Below, in pieces: positions 35,401 to 44,845 of a stretch of 64,000 nucleotides of DNA. The notes beneath the pieces are model-generated. The model was given only the letters and a program-made list of their open reading frames with translations. It was not told the DNA's origin and searched no databases. The translations under genes and the position numbers were made by a program. The stretch is from Bacteroidota bacterium (lineage in GTDB: Bacteria; Bacteroidota; Bacteroidia; Bacteroidales; UBA5342), in contig QKHT01000212.1 of assembly GCA_003249935.1 (NCBI GenBank), positions 1 through 64,000 on the forward strand, written 5' to 3'. Position 1 is the first letter of the stretch, and every line of letters begins with the position of its first letter.

Positions 35401-36767
35401 TGAACCTCGGAGATGCAGTGTGTGAGATTTGGGCAGACAGGGAAAAGATGGAGAAAATTATATTTAATCTCCTTTCAAATGCTTTTAAATATACCCCTCG
35501 TGGCGGACAAGTTCGTGTAGAACTGATACTTAACCCAGATAATGTAACCTTTGAAAAAGGTTTTGAAGTGTTTAAAGTTGGAAATGAGATAAACTCAAAA
35601 TCAGTCGTTGGTTTACTTGTTTCCGATTCGGGTGTGGGTATCTCCGGCGAATCGTTGCCTCGACTTTTCGACAGATTCTTTCAGGTAAAAGCAGAACGTT
35701 CGCATTTGCATTTAGGCTCGGGCGTTGGATTGGCATTGGTTAAAAGTTTGGTGCTTTTACATCAAGGTGTACTGTCGGTAGCAAGTAAAAGGGGTGAAGG
35801 GACACAATTTTTAATCGTGCTTCCACTTGGGAACAAGCATCTTCAATCAGAAGACATTTTCGAAGATGAAATAAGAGCAAAAGAAAACTTTCTCAGGTTT
35901 CAACCCGAAATTATCGATGAGGAAGAAATGCTGGACTTAGACGATTTTACATTAGAGCTACCAGGCAAAAAAGAAGCATCTATTTTACTTGTGGAAGACG
36001 ATGTACAGTTGCGCCGATATATTAAAGGCAAACTTTCGACCTATTTTAATGTAACAGATGCCGAAAATGGTGCAGATGGATTGGTTCAGCTTAAAAACAA
36101 CATGCCGGATATTATCATTACAGATTTATTAATGCCTGTTATGGATGGTAAAACATTGATTGAAACGGTAAAAAAAGATTTAGCATTTTGCCATATTCCC
36201 ATTATTCTTTTAACGGCAAAGAGTACAGAGGATGAAAGACTCAGATTAACGGAAGCCGGAGCAGATGAGTTTTTGCCAAAACCAATCGACCTACGATTTT
36301 TGTTGGTGAAAATCCGCAGCATGCTTGAAATGCGTAAAAAAATGGTCGAGAAATTCAGTAAAAATGCACTTTTTGATGTTCATGAATTGGGACAGGCTCA
36401 ACAAGATAAGGAGTTTATTCTCGAATTGGAAGCATTTATCGAAGCGCGGCTCTCTGATCCAATGTTTGATGTAATTCATATTTGTGAGGGAATGGGCATC
36501 GGTAGAACTAATCTTTACCAAAAAGTTAAATCAGTTACTGATCAAACACTCGGCGACTTTATTAAGCGGGTTCGATTACGTAAGGCTGTACAGATTATGT
36601 TGACAGAAGATGTAAGCATTGCCGAAGTAGCCTATCGTGTAGGTGTAAGTAGTCCAAGCTACTTCACAAAAACTTTTAAAGACAAATTTGGAAAAACACC
36701 TTCCGAATTTATTGAACAATGCACTAAAAAGGGTCAATCTTTCAACGATATCGCTTCTCAAATATAA
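32493..36767 (+). CDS. Hybrid two-component system sensor/regulator (HTCS)
   Basis: This 1424-residue protein holds a whole two-component pathway. Order: signal peptide, a large periplasmic sensor of beta-propeller reg_prop repeats (for instance DSLGFMWIGTNSGLQRFDG and KGNYWLGTLGGGLYKT), a Y_Y_Y domain before the membrane (FRYRLIGFDKNW), one membrane helix at about 830-850, a HisKA dimerisation domain (FFTNISHELRTPLTL, phospho-His about 879), a HATPase domain (NLLSNAFKYTPRGG, GVGISGESLPRLFDRF, GSGVGLALVK), a receiver (LLVEDDVQLRRYI, TDLLMPVMDG with Asp about 1210) and an AraC HTH at the end (IAEVAYRVGVSSPSYFTKTF). In Bacteroidota such proteins usually sense oligosaccharides and switch on adjacent polysaccharide loci, but no susC/susD pair is near. 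Confidence 0.95.
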   Translation: MRIRKSLILFFISISATLFSNAKSDQYRFHHLDVNSGLSHTDALCFSEDSLGFMWIGTNSGLQRFDGVNTESFYCKISNNFALANRILSLASSTHYLWVGTEGGLQLFDIKKLHYIQTINTGDTVRQKIREIQIDNAEKAWIVADDGVFLVHFDKNSNSLHFQKMSEIVKNVPSSKLSFLSVMSDNKGIIWFGGNSHILCMAKTGDQNSFQTFDFLHVNGEAFESGWLDVYARGNMLFVVSFNFVYAYSVDRVKDGVQLILKNKLRFSDLLLNDSDLKNVKNARFRKFVVDQNNTGWFSGGDFLLRIDNLLALKPDCDIFKNDPDNRYGFVGTRIVKLFLSNDGILWSCSYGTGISYIRTNILPFRTLNLADDKANTGLVVRSLVADNLNKIWFVLTGKGLRRYNIQTEELNDITNDEASRRFNSLQTSISLMSSGQIVGFSASTMFFIDPITEKITIVPAEQFIKQPDFGRVTYIFPDKFGRFWIAGWGQGLQCVSLNSDGKYYVESFSSNSRFNIKLPMSVNYLHYDEERNSLLAASINGLFELTFDENGDVKDVKSYFADNENINLLSNYFWPLQKDKKGNYWLGTLGGGLYKTKLNRSVNEGNGIMPIEDLNKTLGISFTDIEGMVTDFNGNIWVAGNGLVKINPEKLSALKFDIYDGLHNMSFKVGAATKDNLGNLFFGGLEGITYFNPREIKSSYHQKKAQFTWLAINGERVLSDKLIDGKPVLQNDIAFQSELKLAYFQNNISIGFSPLNFFNPQKCRFRYRLIGFDKNWNYEAFKNNMAIFSNLKPGHYTFELMWSKENGSWVTDPIRLNINIMAPWWLTKFAFLIYFILLIAGVYFVYSTLQRIVKLKNKMALQEELHQVKLEFFTNISHELRTPLTLIQDPLEDLLSGNISSKASKQLYFMMYKNTSRLLNLVNELLDFRKAEKGVASLHATKFLFNDLVSEVCALFSDFAVKREVNFYLNLGDAVCEIWADREKMEKIIFNLLSNAFKYTPRGGQVRVELILNPDNVTFEKGFEVFKVGNEINSKSVVGLLVSDSGVGISGESLPRLFDRFFQVKAERSHLHLGSGVGLALVKSLVLLHQGVLSVASKRGEGTQFLIVLPLGNKHLQSEDIFEDEIRAKENFLRFQPEIIDEEEMLDLDDFTLELPGKKEASILLVEDDVQLRRYIKGKLSTYFNVTDAENGADGLVQLKNNMPDIIITDLLMPVMDGKTLIETVKKDLAFCHIPIILLTAKSTEDERLRLTEAGADEFLPKPIDLRFLLVKIRSMLEMRKKMVEKFSKNALFDVHELGQAQQDKEFILELEAFIEARLSDPMFDVIHICEGMGIGRTNLYQKVKSVTDQTLGDFIKRVRLRKAVQIMLTEDVSIAEVAYRVGVSSPSYFTKTFKDKFGKTPSEFIEQCTKKGQSFNDIASQI

Positions 36768-36782
36768 AACAGAATATACCGA

Positions 36783-37985
36783 TTGAATAAAATATATTTT
36801 TTTAACCCCACTTGCGAACTCGAAGTGGCGTACAACAAGGCAGGCTTTTCGGCTGGTTCAATTCTCGATAAATTTGCTGAAGACCTGGAATTACTTTGCT
36901 CTTTTTTGGGTGAACCTGACGACTTATGTATTTTGCGTCATTTGCCTGATAATCAATTTGTAAAGTCCCTTGAACAAATTGGATTTCGTTTACCTGAATT
37001 TATTAAGCTCTCAAATTTGCGTCTATTATATTCTCGTACGGATATTCAGAATTACTCGATGCATCCCTGGGGATGGAGTCCAAATATTTTTACTTCGTTT
37101 GTCGACTTATTAAAACACACCCAAAACTCAATGACTGCATGGCATAACGAGTATCGAAATTTGTACGATCGAAGATTTGCGCTTTCAGTACTTGAGTCAA
37201 TGCTTCACAATCAAGAAGATACCCGTTTAATAAGTAAAAATTACTTGCCAATTACTTGTTATACTGTAGCCCATGTACAGGTGGCAATGGAGAGATGGGG
37301 TCAAATTGTGCTTAAAGCTCCCTTTAGTAGCTCAGGGCGAGGCATACAGTTTTTACGTAAACCTGTACTAAACGATGCCAACATCCGGTGGATAAATCAT
37401 ACTTTAGAGGCTCAGGGACATATTATGGTTGAACCTTTGCTGGAAAGAACACACGATTTGTCGTTTCATTTTTATTCCGATGGTGCTGGTGGGTTGAACT
37501 TCGCAGGTATAATGCCACTTCAAACTCATATAAATGGCCGATATATTGGCAATATAATAGTACCAAAAGGAACTGAGGCTTTATATTGGGGGTTAGCTAA
37601 ATATGAGTTATTAAATGAAACGGTATCAAAGTTGCTCGAAATTTTAAAAACTACAGATATAACAACGCGACATACTGGTTTTTTTGGCATTGATGCATTC
37701 TTTTTTAAATCATTTGAAGTTGAAAAACTGCAACCTTGTGTCGAACTGAACCTTCGGCAGAATATGGGAATTGTTACAATAAAAATTGCTGAAATACTTC
37801 ATCCCGATGCTAATGGGATATTTGGTATCGAATTATGCAAAAAAGAAAATCCAATTGATATTGTTAATCGGTTACAATTCGCTCATCCGGTAGAATTTCG
37901 TGATGGAAAATTATTCCGTGGGTTTGTTCTGCTTACCCCTGTAAATAGTAGAACAATGGTTTTTGCCTATCTACGTCTTGATTGA
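36783..37985 (+). CDS. ATP-grasp superfamily protein of unknown function
   Basis: The 400-residue protein follows the hybrid sensor gene by 15 bp. It starts with TTG at 36783 (MNKIYFFNPTCELEVAYNKA), as no ATG is available before the conserved FFNP segment. The ATP-grasp core is visible: IVLKAPFSSSGRGIQFL (about 178-194, the phosphate loop), IMVEPLLERTHDLSFHFYSD (about 216-235) and VELNLRQNMGIV (about 320-331, metal-binding Asn). FNPxxELEVA near the N-terminus recalls a group of uncharacterised Bacteroidota proteins. Such enzymes ligate a carboxylate to an amine or thiol using ATP. Substrate unknown; it may be a target of, or reporter on, the sensor. Confidence 0.78.
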   Translation: MNKIYFFNPTCELEVAYNKAGFSAGSILDKFAEDLELLCSFLGEPDDLCILRHLPDNQFVKSLEQIGFRLPEFIKLSNLRLLYSRTDIQNYSMHPWGWSPNIFTSFVDLLKHTQNSMTAWHNEYRNLYDRRFALSVLESMLHNQEDTRLISKNYLPITCYTVAHVQVAMERWGQIVLKAPFSSSGRGIQFLRKPVLNDANIRWINHTLEAQGHIMVEPLLERTHDLSFHFYSDGAGGLNFAGIMPLQTHINGRYIGNIIVPKGTEALYWGLAKYELLNETVSKLLEILKTTDITTRHTGFFGIDAFFFKSFEVEKLQPCVELNLRQNMGIVTIKIAEILHPDANGIFGIELCKKENPIDIVNRLQFAHPVEFRDGKLFRGFVLLTPVNSRTMVFAYLRLD

Positions 37986-38020
37986 AAAAATATCCCCAAA
38001 TCTACAGATTCGGGGATATA
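37986..38020 (-). terminator. Terminator of lgt
   Basis: An 8-bp outer stem (37991-37998 with 38013-38020) and a 5-bp inner stem (38000-38004 with 38007-38011) lead, on the minus strand, into six T. It also separates the convergent ATP-grasp gene. Confidence 0.8.
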
Positions 38021-38032
38021 ATGTGTTATCAT

Positions 38033-39124
38033 TTAATTACTCTTTTTTATTGACCTTATCAGTACAATCATTCCGCCCAAAATAAAAGGGATACTTAACC
38101 ATTGCCCCATATTCAGCACCATTCCATCTTCGAATGACACTTGGTTCTGCTTTATAAACTCGATTATAAAACGAGCACTAAAAACCAATATAAAAAATAA
38201 CCCGGTTAATAGTCCACTTTTAGTTGTTGCCTCTTTTTTGTAATATAACCATAACAAAAGTAGGAAAATTGCTAAATACGAAAATGCTTCATATAAGTGG
38301 GTGGGGTGTTTTGGAACGCCAAAACCTGAATAGGTTAAACGATAGCCAGATTCATATTTCGAAATATTTGCTACTGTATTTTCATGAATGAATATGTTTG
38401 AAAATTCATCATCTGAATTCTTTTGTGCCTTTAATGATTCCCCAAGGAATACGCCAATGGCCGACGCGGTTTTTTCATCCGGCACCGATTTTAAATCAAC
38501 TACAATATTTATTGGATACCACGGGCTTTCCAAAATCGTATTTGTACTTTTTTGCTTAACATAATTAACGTCCTTATAGAACGGTTTCATCGTACTGCTT
38601 TCAAGTCGTCGGGCAAAATCGGTGTCGTGCGCGTATACAATTCCGTAGGTACTTTGAGTTGGATCGCCATAAATTTCGCTATTTGCAAAATTTCCCATTC
38701 GAATAAAGAAGGCTGCTAACGCAGTTACAATGACTATTCGATCAGTTGTCCAAAAGTATTGGCGTTTACTTATCTTGCGCGAAAACAGCCAAATGGCCAC
38801 CAAGTTACCAATCGCACCCCCATGACTGGCGAGGCCGCCTTTCCATACCATCAATATTTCGAGTGGATTGGCTAAATAATGGGCTGGTTCATAAAAAAGA
38901 CAATGACCTAATCTTGCCCCGATAACGGTTCCAACCACCATATATACCAACAACGAATCAACCCAAGATTCCGGAAATTTTTCCCTCTTCGAAAAATTCA
39001 AAATCAGGTAATACCCCAAAGCAAAAGCTGCGGCAAACAAGAGTCCGTAGTATCTCACCCTTATGCCTCCCAAATTAAGGAGATCGGGATCAAGATTCCA
39101 AACAATAAACGAGAATAGCTTCAT
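38033..39124 (-). CDS. lgt: Prolipoprotein diacylglyceryl transferase Lgt
   Basis: Lgt transfers a diacylglyceryl group to the lipobox cysteine of prolipoproteins in the inner membrane. The 363-residue protein has seven helices and the family motifs RVRYYGLLFAAAFALGYYLI, GTVIGARLGHCLFYEP, GGLASHGGAIGN, FIRMGNFANSEIYGDP (the Lgt signature) and HPTHLYEAFSYL. An extra soluble segment of about 90 residues lies between the signature and HPTHLYE, a feature seen in Bacteroidota Lgt. It is followed by its own terminator and preceded by the secA terminator. Confidence 0.96.
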   Translation of the reverse strand: MKLFSFIVWNLDPDLLNLGGIRVRYYGLLFAAAFALGYYLILNFSKREKFPESWVDSLLVYMVVGTVIGARLGHCLFYEPAHYLANPLEILMVWKGGLASHGGAIGNLVAIWLFSRKISKRQYFWTTDRIVIVTALAAFFIRMGNFANSEIYGDPTQSTYGIVYAHDTDFARRLESSTMKPFYKDVNYVKQKSTNTILESPWYPINIVVDLKSVPDEKTASAIGVFLGESLKAQKNSDDEFSNIFIHENTVANISKYESGYRLTYSGFGVPKHPTHLYEAFSYLAIFLLLLWLYYKKEATTKSGLLTGLFFILVFSARFIIEFIKQNQVSFEDGMVLNMGQWLSIPFILGGMIVLIRSIKKSN

Positions 39125-39173
39125 TTTTTATCGTTTAATGATTATCAATTATGTTTATTGGTTAAAAAGTAAA

Positions 39174-39204
39174 CAACCGACGCCGTTTGTAACGGCATCG
39201 GTTG
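39174..39204 (-). terminator. Terminator of secA
   Basis: A 7-bp plus 6-bp GC-rich stem with one mismatch (39174-39180 and 39182-39187 against 39198-39204 and 39191-39196) with a 3-base loop is followed on the minus strand by TTTACTTTTT. Confidence 0.85.
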
Positions 39205-39213
39205 ATGTCTTAA

Positions 39214-42200
39214 TTAATCGTTTGAACCGTGGCATTGCTTAAATTTTTTACCACTTCCGCAAGGACAAGGGTCGTTACGGCCAATTTTCTTTTCTGCTTT
39301 TATTGGTTCGTGTCTTTGCTGGCCCGGCATTGGTGGCATTGGTGGCCGGTTAATAGGGCCTTGCGACTGTGACGGACCGGCTGATTGCACATTACTTCGA
39401 CCTCCTGAATCATCTTTTTGGGTGCGGTATTTGTTCATTTCCGATTTTGGTTGAACCGCTTCCCGTACCTGTTCTGGCTCACGCGTTGGAATCTGACCTT
39501 TCATCAGCGACGATATGACTTTTTTATTAATATCGTCCAACATTTTCTTAAACAGATTAAAAGATTCAAACTTATAAATTAGTAATGGATCTTTTTGTTC
39601 GTATGTGGCATTATTTACTGCCTGACGTAATTCGTCGAGTTCGCGGAGGTGTTCTTTCCACGCTTCATCAATATAAAGCAGCAAAATTGTTTTCTCAAAG
39701 GATTTTACTACTTCCTGTGAGCCACTTTCGTATGCTTCTTTCAAGTTTGTCGCTACATTGTATACCCGCTTTCCATCACTTATCGGAACCAGAATGTTTT
39801 CGTACATATGGCCCTTGTTTTCAAAAACATCAGCAATTACCGGATGTGCAACATCGGCCATCTTTTGTGTTTTACGCTGGTAGGTAATAAGTGCTTTATG
39901 AAATGTTTTATCAATTAGTTCGTCTACTGGTTTTGTTTTAAATGCTTCTGCATTAAATGCCGGTTCAATAGAAAGAAAACGGAATAAATCAATCTGGAAA
40001 CCTTCGAAATTTCTTGATGTTATAAATTCATTTACAATACTTTCCGATACATCATACAGCATATTGGTAATCTCAATATCCATCCGTTCACCCAACAATG
40101 CATGTCGACGTTTGGTGTATATTACCTCGCGTTGGTTGTTCATTACATCATCATACTCAAGCAAACGCTTGCGAATTCCAAAGTTGTTTTCTTCAACTTT
40201 CTTTTGTGCTCGCTCAATCGATTTCGAAATCATTGAATGCTGAATCACTTCACCTTCTTTCAGGCCAAGTTTATCCATTATCCCCATAATTCGTTCTGAA
40301 CCAAATAGTCGCATTAATTCATCTTCGAGCGAAACATAAAACTGCGAGGATCCCGGATCTCCCTGCCGTCCTGCACGACCACGTAACTGCCTGTCCACAC
40401 GGCGGCTTTCGTGACGCTCTGTGCCAATGATTGCTAAGCCACCTGCTGCTTTTACCTCGTCGCTTAGCTTAATGTCGGTACCTCGACCGGCCATATTGGT
40501 TGCTATGGTTACTATCCCTTTTTTACCGGCCTGAGCCACAATTTCGGCTTCGCGTTGGTGAAGTTTGGCATTTAACACGTTGTGCGTAATACCTTTCATT
40601 TTAAGCATTCGACTCAATAACTCCGAAATCTCTACCGAAGTGGTGCCAACTAAAACCGGTCGGCCCAAATTAACGAGTTCTACAATTTCGTCGATTGCAG
40701 CCGAATACTTTTCGCGTTTTGTTTTATAAATTTTATCCTGTAAATCTTTTCGGCTGATTGGCCTGTTTGTTGGAATTACTACCACATCAAGTTTATATAT
40801 GTCCCACAACTCACCAGCTTCAGTTTCAGCTGTACCTGTCATCCCGGCAAGTTTGTGATACATTCTGAAGAAGTTTTGTAACGTTACGGTAGCCATTGTT
40901 TGAGTGGCTGCTTCAACTTTAACTCTTTCCTTCGATTCTATAGCCTGATGTAAACCATCGCTGTAACGGCGTCCTTCCATTATTCGACCGGTTTGTTCAT
41001 CTACGATTTTTACCTGATTGTCGATAACCACGTACTGGTCATCCTTTTCAAACATGGCATAGGCTTTGAGTAGCTGATTAATCGTATGAACCCGTTCGGC
41101 TTTTATGGCATAATCCTGAAGTAGTTCATCTTTGGCTGCGATCTTCTGATCGGCCGTCATTGTCGTATCTTTTTCAATATCAGCAATTTTTTCGCCCATG
41201 TTGGGTAACACAAAAAAATTCGCATCATCCGAGTCGTCGGTTAGCAAATCAATGCCTTTATCTGTAAGATCTACCGAATTTGCTTTTTCGTCGATTACAA
41301 AAAACAACGGATCTGTTGCAAGATGCATTAATCTGTTGTTATCCTGCATGTGGTAGTTTTCTGTTTTGTGTAGTATTGCTTTTATGCCTTGCTCACTCAG
41401 ATATTTATTGAGTGGTTTATATTTTGGCAAGCCTTTATACGCTCTCAAAAGAAGCAAATTGCCTTCTTCCTGCTCTTTCGAATCAGCCGATTTCATTTTT
41501 GTTTTTGCTTCAGCAAGTAGCTGCGTAACCATTTGGCGCTGAGTAATAAAGAGTTTTTCAACTTTGGGTCGTAACTCTTCAAACTGAATTTCGTTACTCT
41601 TAGCCACTGGCCCTGAAATAATTAATGGTGTACGTGCGTCATCAATCAATACCGAGTCAACCTCATCAACAATGGCGTAATGATGTTTGCGCTGAACCAA
41701 TTCGTCGGCTCTGAATGTCATATTGTCACGCAGGTAATCAAAACCAAATTCGTTGTTTGTTCCAAAAGTAATATCGGCGAGATATGCATTTCGGCGTTCT
41801 GTAGAATTTGGCTGATGTTTATCAATACAATCTACCGAAAGACCATGAAACATATAAATAGGCCCCATCCATTCACTATCGCGTTTAGACAGGTAGTCGT
41901 TTACTGTTACAATATGAACACCCCGGCCGGCTAAAGCGTTAAGAAAAACGGGTAGGGTAGCAACCAACGTTTTTCCTTCACCAGTCATCATTTCAGCAAT
42001 TTTCCCCTGATGCAATACCACGCCACCAATTAATTGTACATCGTAGTGTACCATATCCCATTTTACAACATTGCCACCTGCTGTCCACGAACTTTTAAAA
42101 AAGGCTTTTTGACCTCTTATTTCTACAAAATCTTTCGACGTTGCAAGTTCGCGGTCAAATTCTGTCGCATCAACTTCAATTTCATCATTTTCTTTGAACC

Positions 42201-42561
42201 TGCGTGCGGTCTCCTTAACAATTGAAAAGGCCGTAGGCAGTATTTCGGTAAGGGTACTTTCGATATTTTCGAGAAGTTCTTTGTTAAGCTTATCTATTTG
42301 AGTATAAATGTCTTCGCGACCATCCATTTCTGTACTCTCAGCCTGTAACTTGAGTTCTGCAATTTTTTCTTCAATTGGTTTTGCATTTTCTGCAATCTGT
42401 TTTTTTAGTAATAATGTTTCAGCTCTGAGTTGATCATGAGACATTTGTTCAATACGAGGATATTCTGCCTTTATTTTATTTATAAGCGGCATTATTTCTT
42501 TAATGTCTCTGTCTGACTTATTTCCCAGGAATTTTCCGAGAATTGATTCTATGAATCCCAT
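39214..42561 (-). CDS. secA: Preprotein translocase ATPase SecA
   Basis: SecA drives unfolded proteins through SecYEG. The 1115 residues show all motor features: [20 protein letters not shown] (Walker A), [20 protein letters not shown] (DEAD box), [45 protein letters not shown], and [20 protein letters not shown]. The C-terminus carries the zinc SEC-C motif [16 protein letters not shown] after a proline/glycine-rich linker. The extra 200 residues over E. coli SecA come from insertions (about 330-460 and 920-980) normal for Bacteroidota. It is monocistronic. Confidence 0.98.
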   Translation of the reverse strand: MGFIESILGKFLGNKSDRDIKEIMPLINKIKAEYPRIEQMSHDQLRAETLLLKKQIAENAKPIEEKIAELKLQAESTEMDGREDIYTQIDKLNKELLENIESTLTEILPTAFSIVKETARRFKENDEIEVDATEFDRELATSKDFVEIRGQKAFFKSSWTAGGNVVKWDMVHYDVQLIGGVVLHQGKIAEMMTGEGKTLVATLPVFLNALAGRGVHIVTVNDYLSKRDSEWMGPIYMFHGLSVDCIDKHQPNSTERRNAYLADITFGTNNEFGFDYLRDNMTFRADELVQRKHHYAIVDEVDSVLIDDARTPLIISGPVAKSNEIQFEELRPKVEKLFITQRQMVTQLLAEAKTKMKSADSKEQEEGNLLLLRAYKGLPKYKPLNKYLSEQGIKAILHKTENYHMQDNNRLMHLATDPLFFVIDEKANSVDLTDKGIDLLTDDSDDANFFVLPNMGEKIADIEKDTTMTADQKIAAKDELLQDYAIKAERVHTINQLLKAYAMFEKDDQYVVIDNQVKIVDEQTGRIMEGRRYSDGLHQAIESKERVKVEAATQTMATVTLQNFFRMYHKLAGMTGTAETEAGELWDIYKLDVVVIPTNRPISRKDLQDKIYKTKREKYSAAIDEIVELVNLGRPVLVGTTSVEISELLSRMLKMKGITHNVLNAKLHQREAEIVAQAGKKGIVTIATNMAGRGTDIKLSDEVKAAGGLAIIGTERHESRRVDRQLRGRAGRQGDPGSSQFYVSLEDELMRLFGSERIMGIMDKLGLKEGEVIQHSMISKSIERAQKKVEENNFGIRKRLLEYDDVMNNQREVIYTKRRHALLGERMDIEITNMLYDVSESIVNEFITSRNFEGFQIDLFRFLSIEPAFNAEAFKTKPVDELIDKTFHKALITYQRKTQKMADVAHPVIADVFENKGHMYENILVPISDGKRVYNVATNLKEAYESGSQEVVKSFEKTILLLYIDEAWKEHLRELDELRQAVNNATYEQKDPLLIYKFESFNLFKKMLDDINKKVISSLMKGQIPTREPEQVREAVQPKSEMNKYRTQKDDSGGRSNVQSAGPSQSQGPINRPPMPPMPGQQRHEPIKAEKKIGRNDPCPCGSGKKFKQCHGSND

Positions 42562-42978
42562 ATTTTTGTTTCGTTAATTTTACGGATTTCTTTGCTAAAG
42601 CACAAAAGTAACCAGAAAGTTGTTAGAAATGAACTCTATTAAACTTTTTTTATCCTGCTATTCGGGCCTTTCATGCAATTATTTTATAATCTTATGTCAA
42701 TAGTTGTGCCAACCGTCTCATTCTAAGATAAAAGCACTGTTTTTAAACTGTATAGCTTTTGTTTTGAATGAGTCTAAAAACCTATGGTCTGTTTTCTGTC
42801 AAAAATTCCGATTTACGGGCCACAAATTTTGAATTGTCCGGATTAGTATATTTGCAAAACACTTTAAATGCTTTAATCAATAAACAAATGAAGCATAAAA
42901 TCTAATTGTTATCAAATTAATAATCATTCGATTAACATCAGATTTTATGCTTCCAATAAAACTTAATCTTTTAGTTGT
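42562..42978. other. 417-bp spacer with a hairpin and an orphan plus-strand promoter
   Basis: No reading frame is supported here. A perfect 14-bp inverted repeat (42890-42903 with 42940-42953, 36-base loop) lies close to the end of the minus-strand gene at 42979. On the plus strand a -7 TATATTTG (42847-42854) with TTTG at 42828-42831 (spacer 15, short) would start a transcript at about 42861 that includes the hairpin and no gene. See findings for a possible small RNA. Confidence 0.5.
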
Positions 42979-44733
42979 TTATGCTGCCAAAAGGTCATCT
43001 ATTTCTTTGCTATATTCATCTAATACGCTACAAATTTCGGGTTGCTTTTCAAATAGCGACTTATAGTAAGCGATGCCAGACAGTAAATTCTTTTTAAAAG
43101 CTTTGAGTGTTTTAGTTTCTTTTATATCAGTTGAAACCATATTTTCGATTCGTTCTTTAAGAACCGTTACATACATCGAAAGCTCCTTAATAAACATATT
43201 AGGTCGATTAGGATGTGTGATCAAATTAATACGACCATAAATATGATCTACCATTTCTTTTAAGGTCATTACTTTCGAAAAATATGCAATATTTGGTCCC
43301 GGACAAATAGTTACACCCTCGTTTACAGGGGTATCGATACCCTTAGATTTCAAAGCCGAAATACCAAGTCCAACGCACAAACATTCGGGATCAATTAATT
43401 TTTCATACGCTTTTTTGTATTCCTCGGCTGGTAGGTTTTTGGCCTTCAATTCTGCAATTTTTTTCGATTGATACAGTTTCGATGAGGTACAAATCGGTCT
43501 TTCTGTATATTCTGTGTTATACGTAAGATACTTCTTTACACAAGGTGCACCTGGTTTTCCTGCTTCAGCCCGTTGGTGTTTAATCACGCTCATTGATGCG
43601 CCATAAACATTGTTAAACTTAACACCAAGCGGCGAAACATTGCTCAGATAAACATCTTTTTCACCCGCATTGGCCAGTAGTGTCAATGTATCTTTGTCAA
43701 TACTAACTACTTCCGGAACCAGCAAAAAAGGTGAGCCCCAACCGACTGAATCGATATTATAGTGTGACCGCAGAAATTCATGTTCCTCGTGTGTGCCCAC
43801 GCCTCCCTGTGCTGTAATGGTTACCTTTAATGGTTGTTCAGGTGCCTTATATCCCTTTTCTTCAAGACCGCGCTTGTATTCTTCATGTGTGTTCGTAATG
43901 AGTTGTTCGCGGTTCAATCTAAACTCATCCAAAATTGGCCCCATTAAAAAACCATCCGATGGAAATGTATGTCCACCACAGTTCAATCCCGATTCAATGC
44001 GGTATTCAGAAATCCATAATCCCTTTTTGGCAAGCATTTTACCTTGTATGGTTGCGGATCGAAAATCGCTAACTTTCAGAATGATTTTTTTACGAAGATT
44101 GCCATTTGCATCGGGATAAAAATCGGGAAATTCTTCAAGATAGCTATATAATCTTGGACTCATTCCTGCCGAAAGTACTAACGACGACACCAACTCACTG
44201 TTGGCATAGCCTCTTAATGCGGCATGGGCATCATTCATTTTTATATCGGTATCGCCATTACTATCGTAATGGGCCTGATCGAGTTTGGTCATTATGTTTA
44301 CGTCAATACTCCCTGTATGTAAATGTTGGTGTATCCATTCACTGACTGCTGTTGATAACTGACCGGTTGCCAAGGCTTCCCGTATTTTTTCTTTAACTTC
44401 GTGAAAATCGGGGAGTAGATCAGCATATTTTTCTAATTCAGAACCTTTTATAGCAACGGCTCTCTTTAGTTGATCTACTTTATTTTTCACAATCTTATCT
44501 ACTACATTCAGGTACGAAGTAATGCGTTTGGCTCGATAGTCAGCTATCTTTTCCGAAATCGGTTCATAACTGATGTTCCACTTTTTGCAGTAAAACTCTC
44601 TGAATTTTTCAATTAATCCATCATCAACTATCGATATGGTTGATGAGATACCGTAAGGTGCTACATGTATCGGTGTATCGACCGTGTAGCCAAGTCCCAT
44701 TACCGGGATATGAAATGTATGTAATGACTTCAA
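42979..44733 (-). CDS. Conserved protein of unknown function, 584 aa
   Basis: I do not recognise this gene. A TTG at 44733 is preferred as start: just before it the transcript reads GGAGGAGAGG, a strong Shine-Dalgarno sequence rare in this lineage, and MKSLHTFHIPVMGLGYTVDT follows. A frame from another TTG at 44760 would read through that site. The protein has no signal or membrane segments. Notable stretches: IILKVSDFRSATIQGKMLAK, GLNCGGHTFPSDGFLMGPIL, ITAQGGVGTHEEHEFLRSHY, VGWGSPFLLVPEVVSID and cysteine clusters RPICTSS, DPECLCVGLG and ICPGPN. The GGH and GGVGT turns recall FMN-binding TIM barrels (nitronate-monooxygenase or glutamate-synthase type), a weak inference. It is monocistronic. 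Confidence 0.8.
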   Translation of the reverse strand: MKSLHTFHIPVMGLGYTVDTPIHVAPYGISSTISIVDDGLIEKFREFYCKKWNISYEPISEKIADYRAKRITSYLNVVDKIVKNKVDQLKRAVAIKGSELEKYADLLPDFHEVKEKIREALATGQLSTAVSEWIHQHLHTGSIDVNIMTKLDQAHYDSNGDTDIKMNDAHAALRGYANSELVSSLVLSAGMSPRLYSYLEEFPDFYPDANGNLRKKIILKVSDFRSATIQGKMLAKKGLWISEYRIESGLNCGGHTFPSDGFLMGPILDEFRLNREQLITNTHEEYKRGLEEKGYKAPEQPLKVTITAQGGVGTHEEHEFLRSHYNIDSVGWGSPFLLVPEVVSIDKDTLTLLANAGEKDVYLSNVSPLGVKFNNVYGASMSVIKHQRAEAGKPGAPCVKKYLTYNTEYTERPICTSSKLYQSKKIAELKAKNLPAEEYKKAYEKLIDPECLCVGLGISALKSKGIDTPVNEGVTICPGPNIAYFSKVMTLKEMVDHIYGRINLITHPNRPNMFIKELSMYVTVLKERIENMVSTDIKETKTLKAFKKNLLSGIAYYKSLFEKQPEICSVLDEYSKEIDDLLAA

Positions 44734-44845
44734 TTCCTCTCCTCCAAAATTGTTGTACAAATAACGCTATTTTTTAGTCAATATAAAAAGAAAAGACCGA
44801 CAATAGTTCTCTCTGTATGTTTTTAAATGTAAATTAATACGTTTA

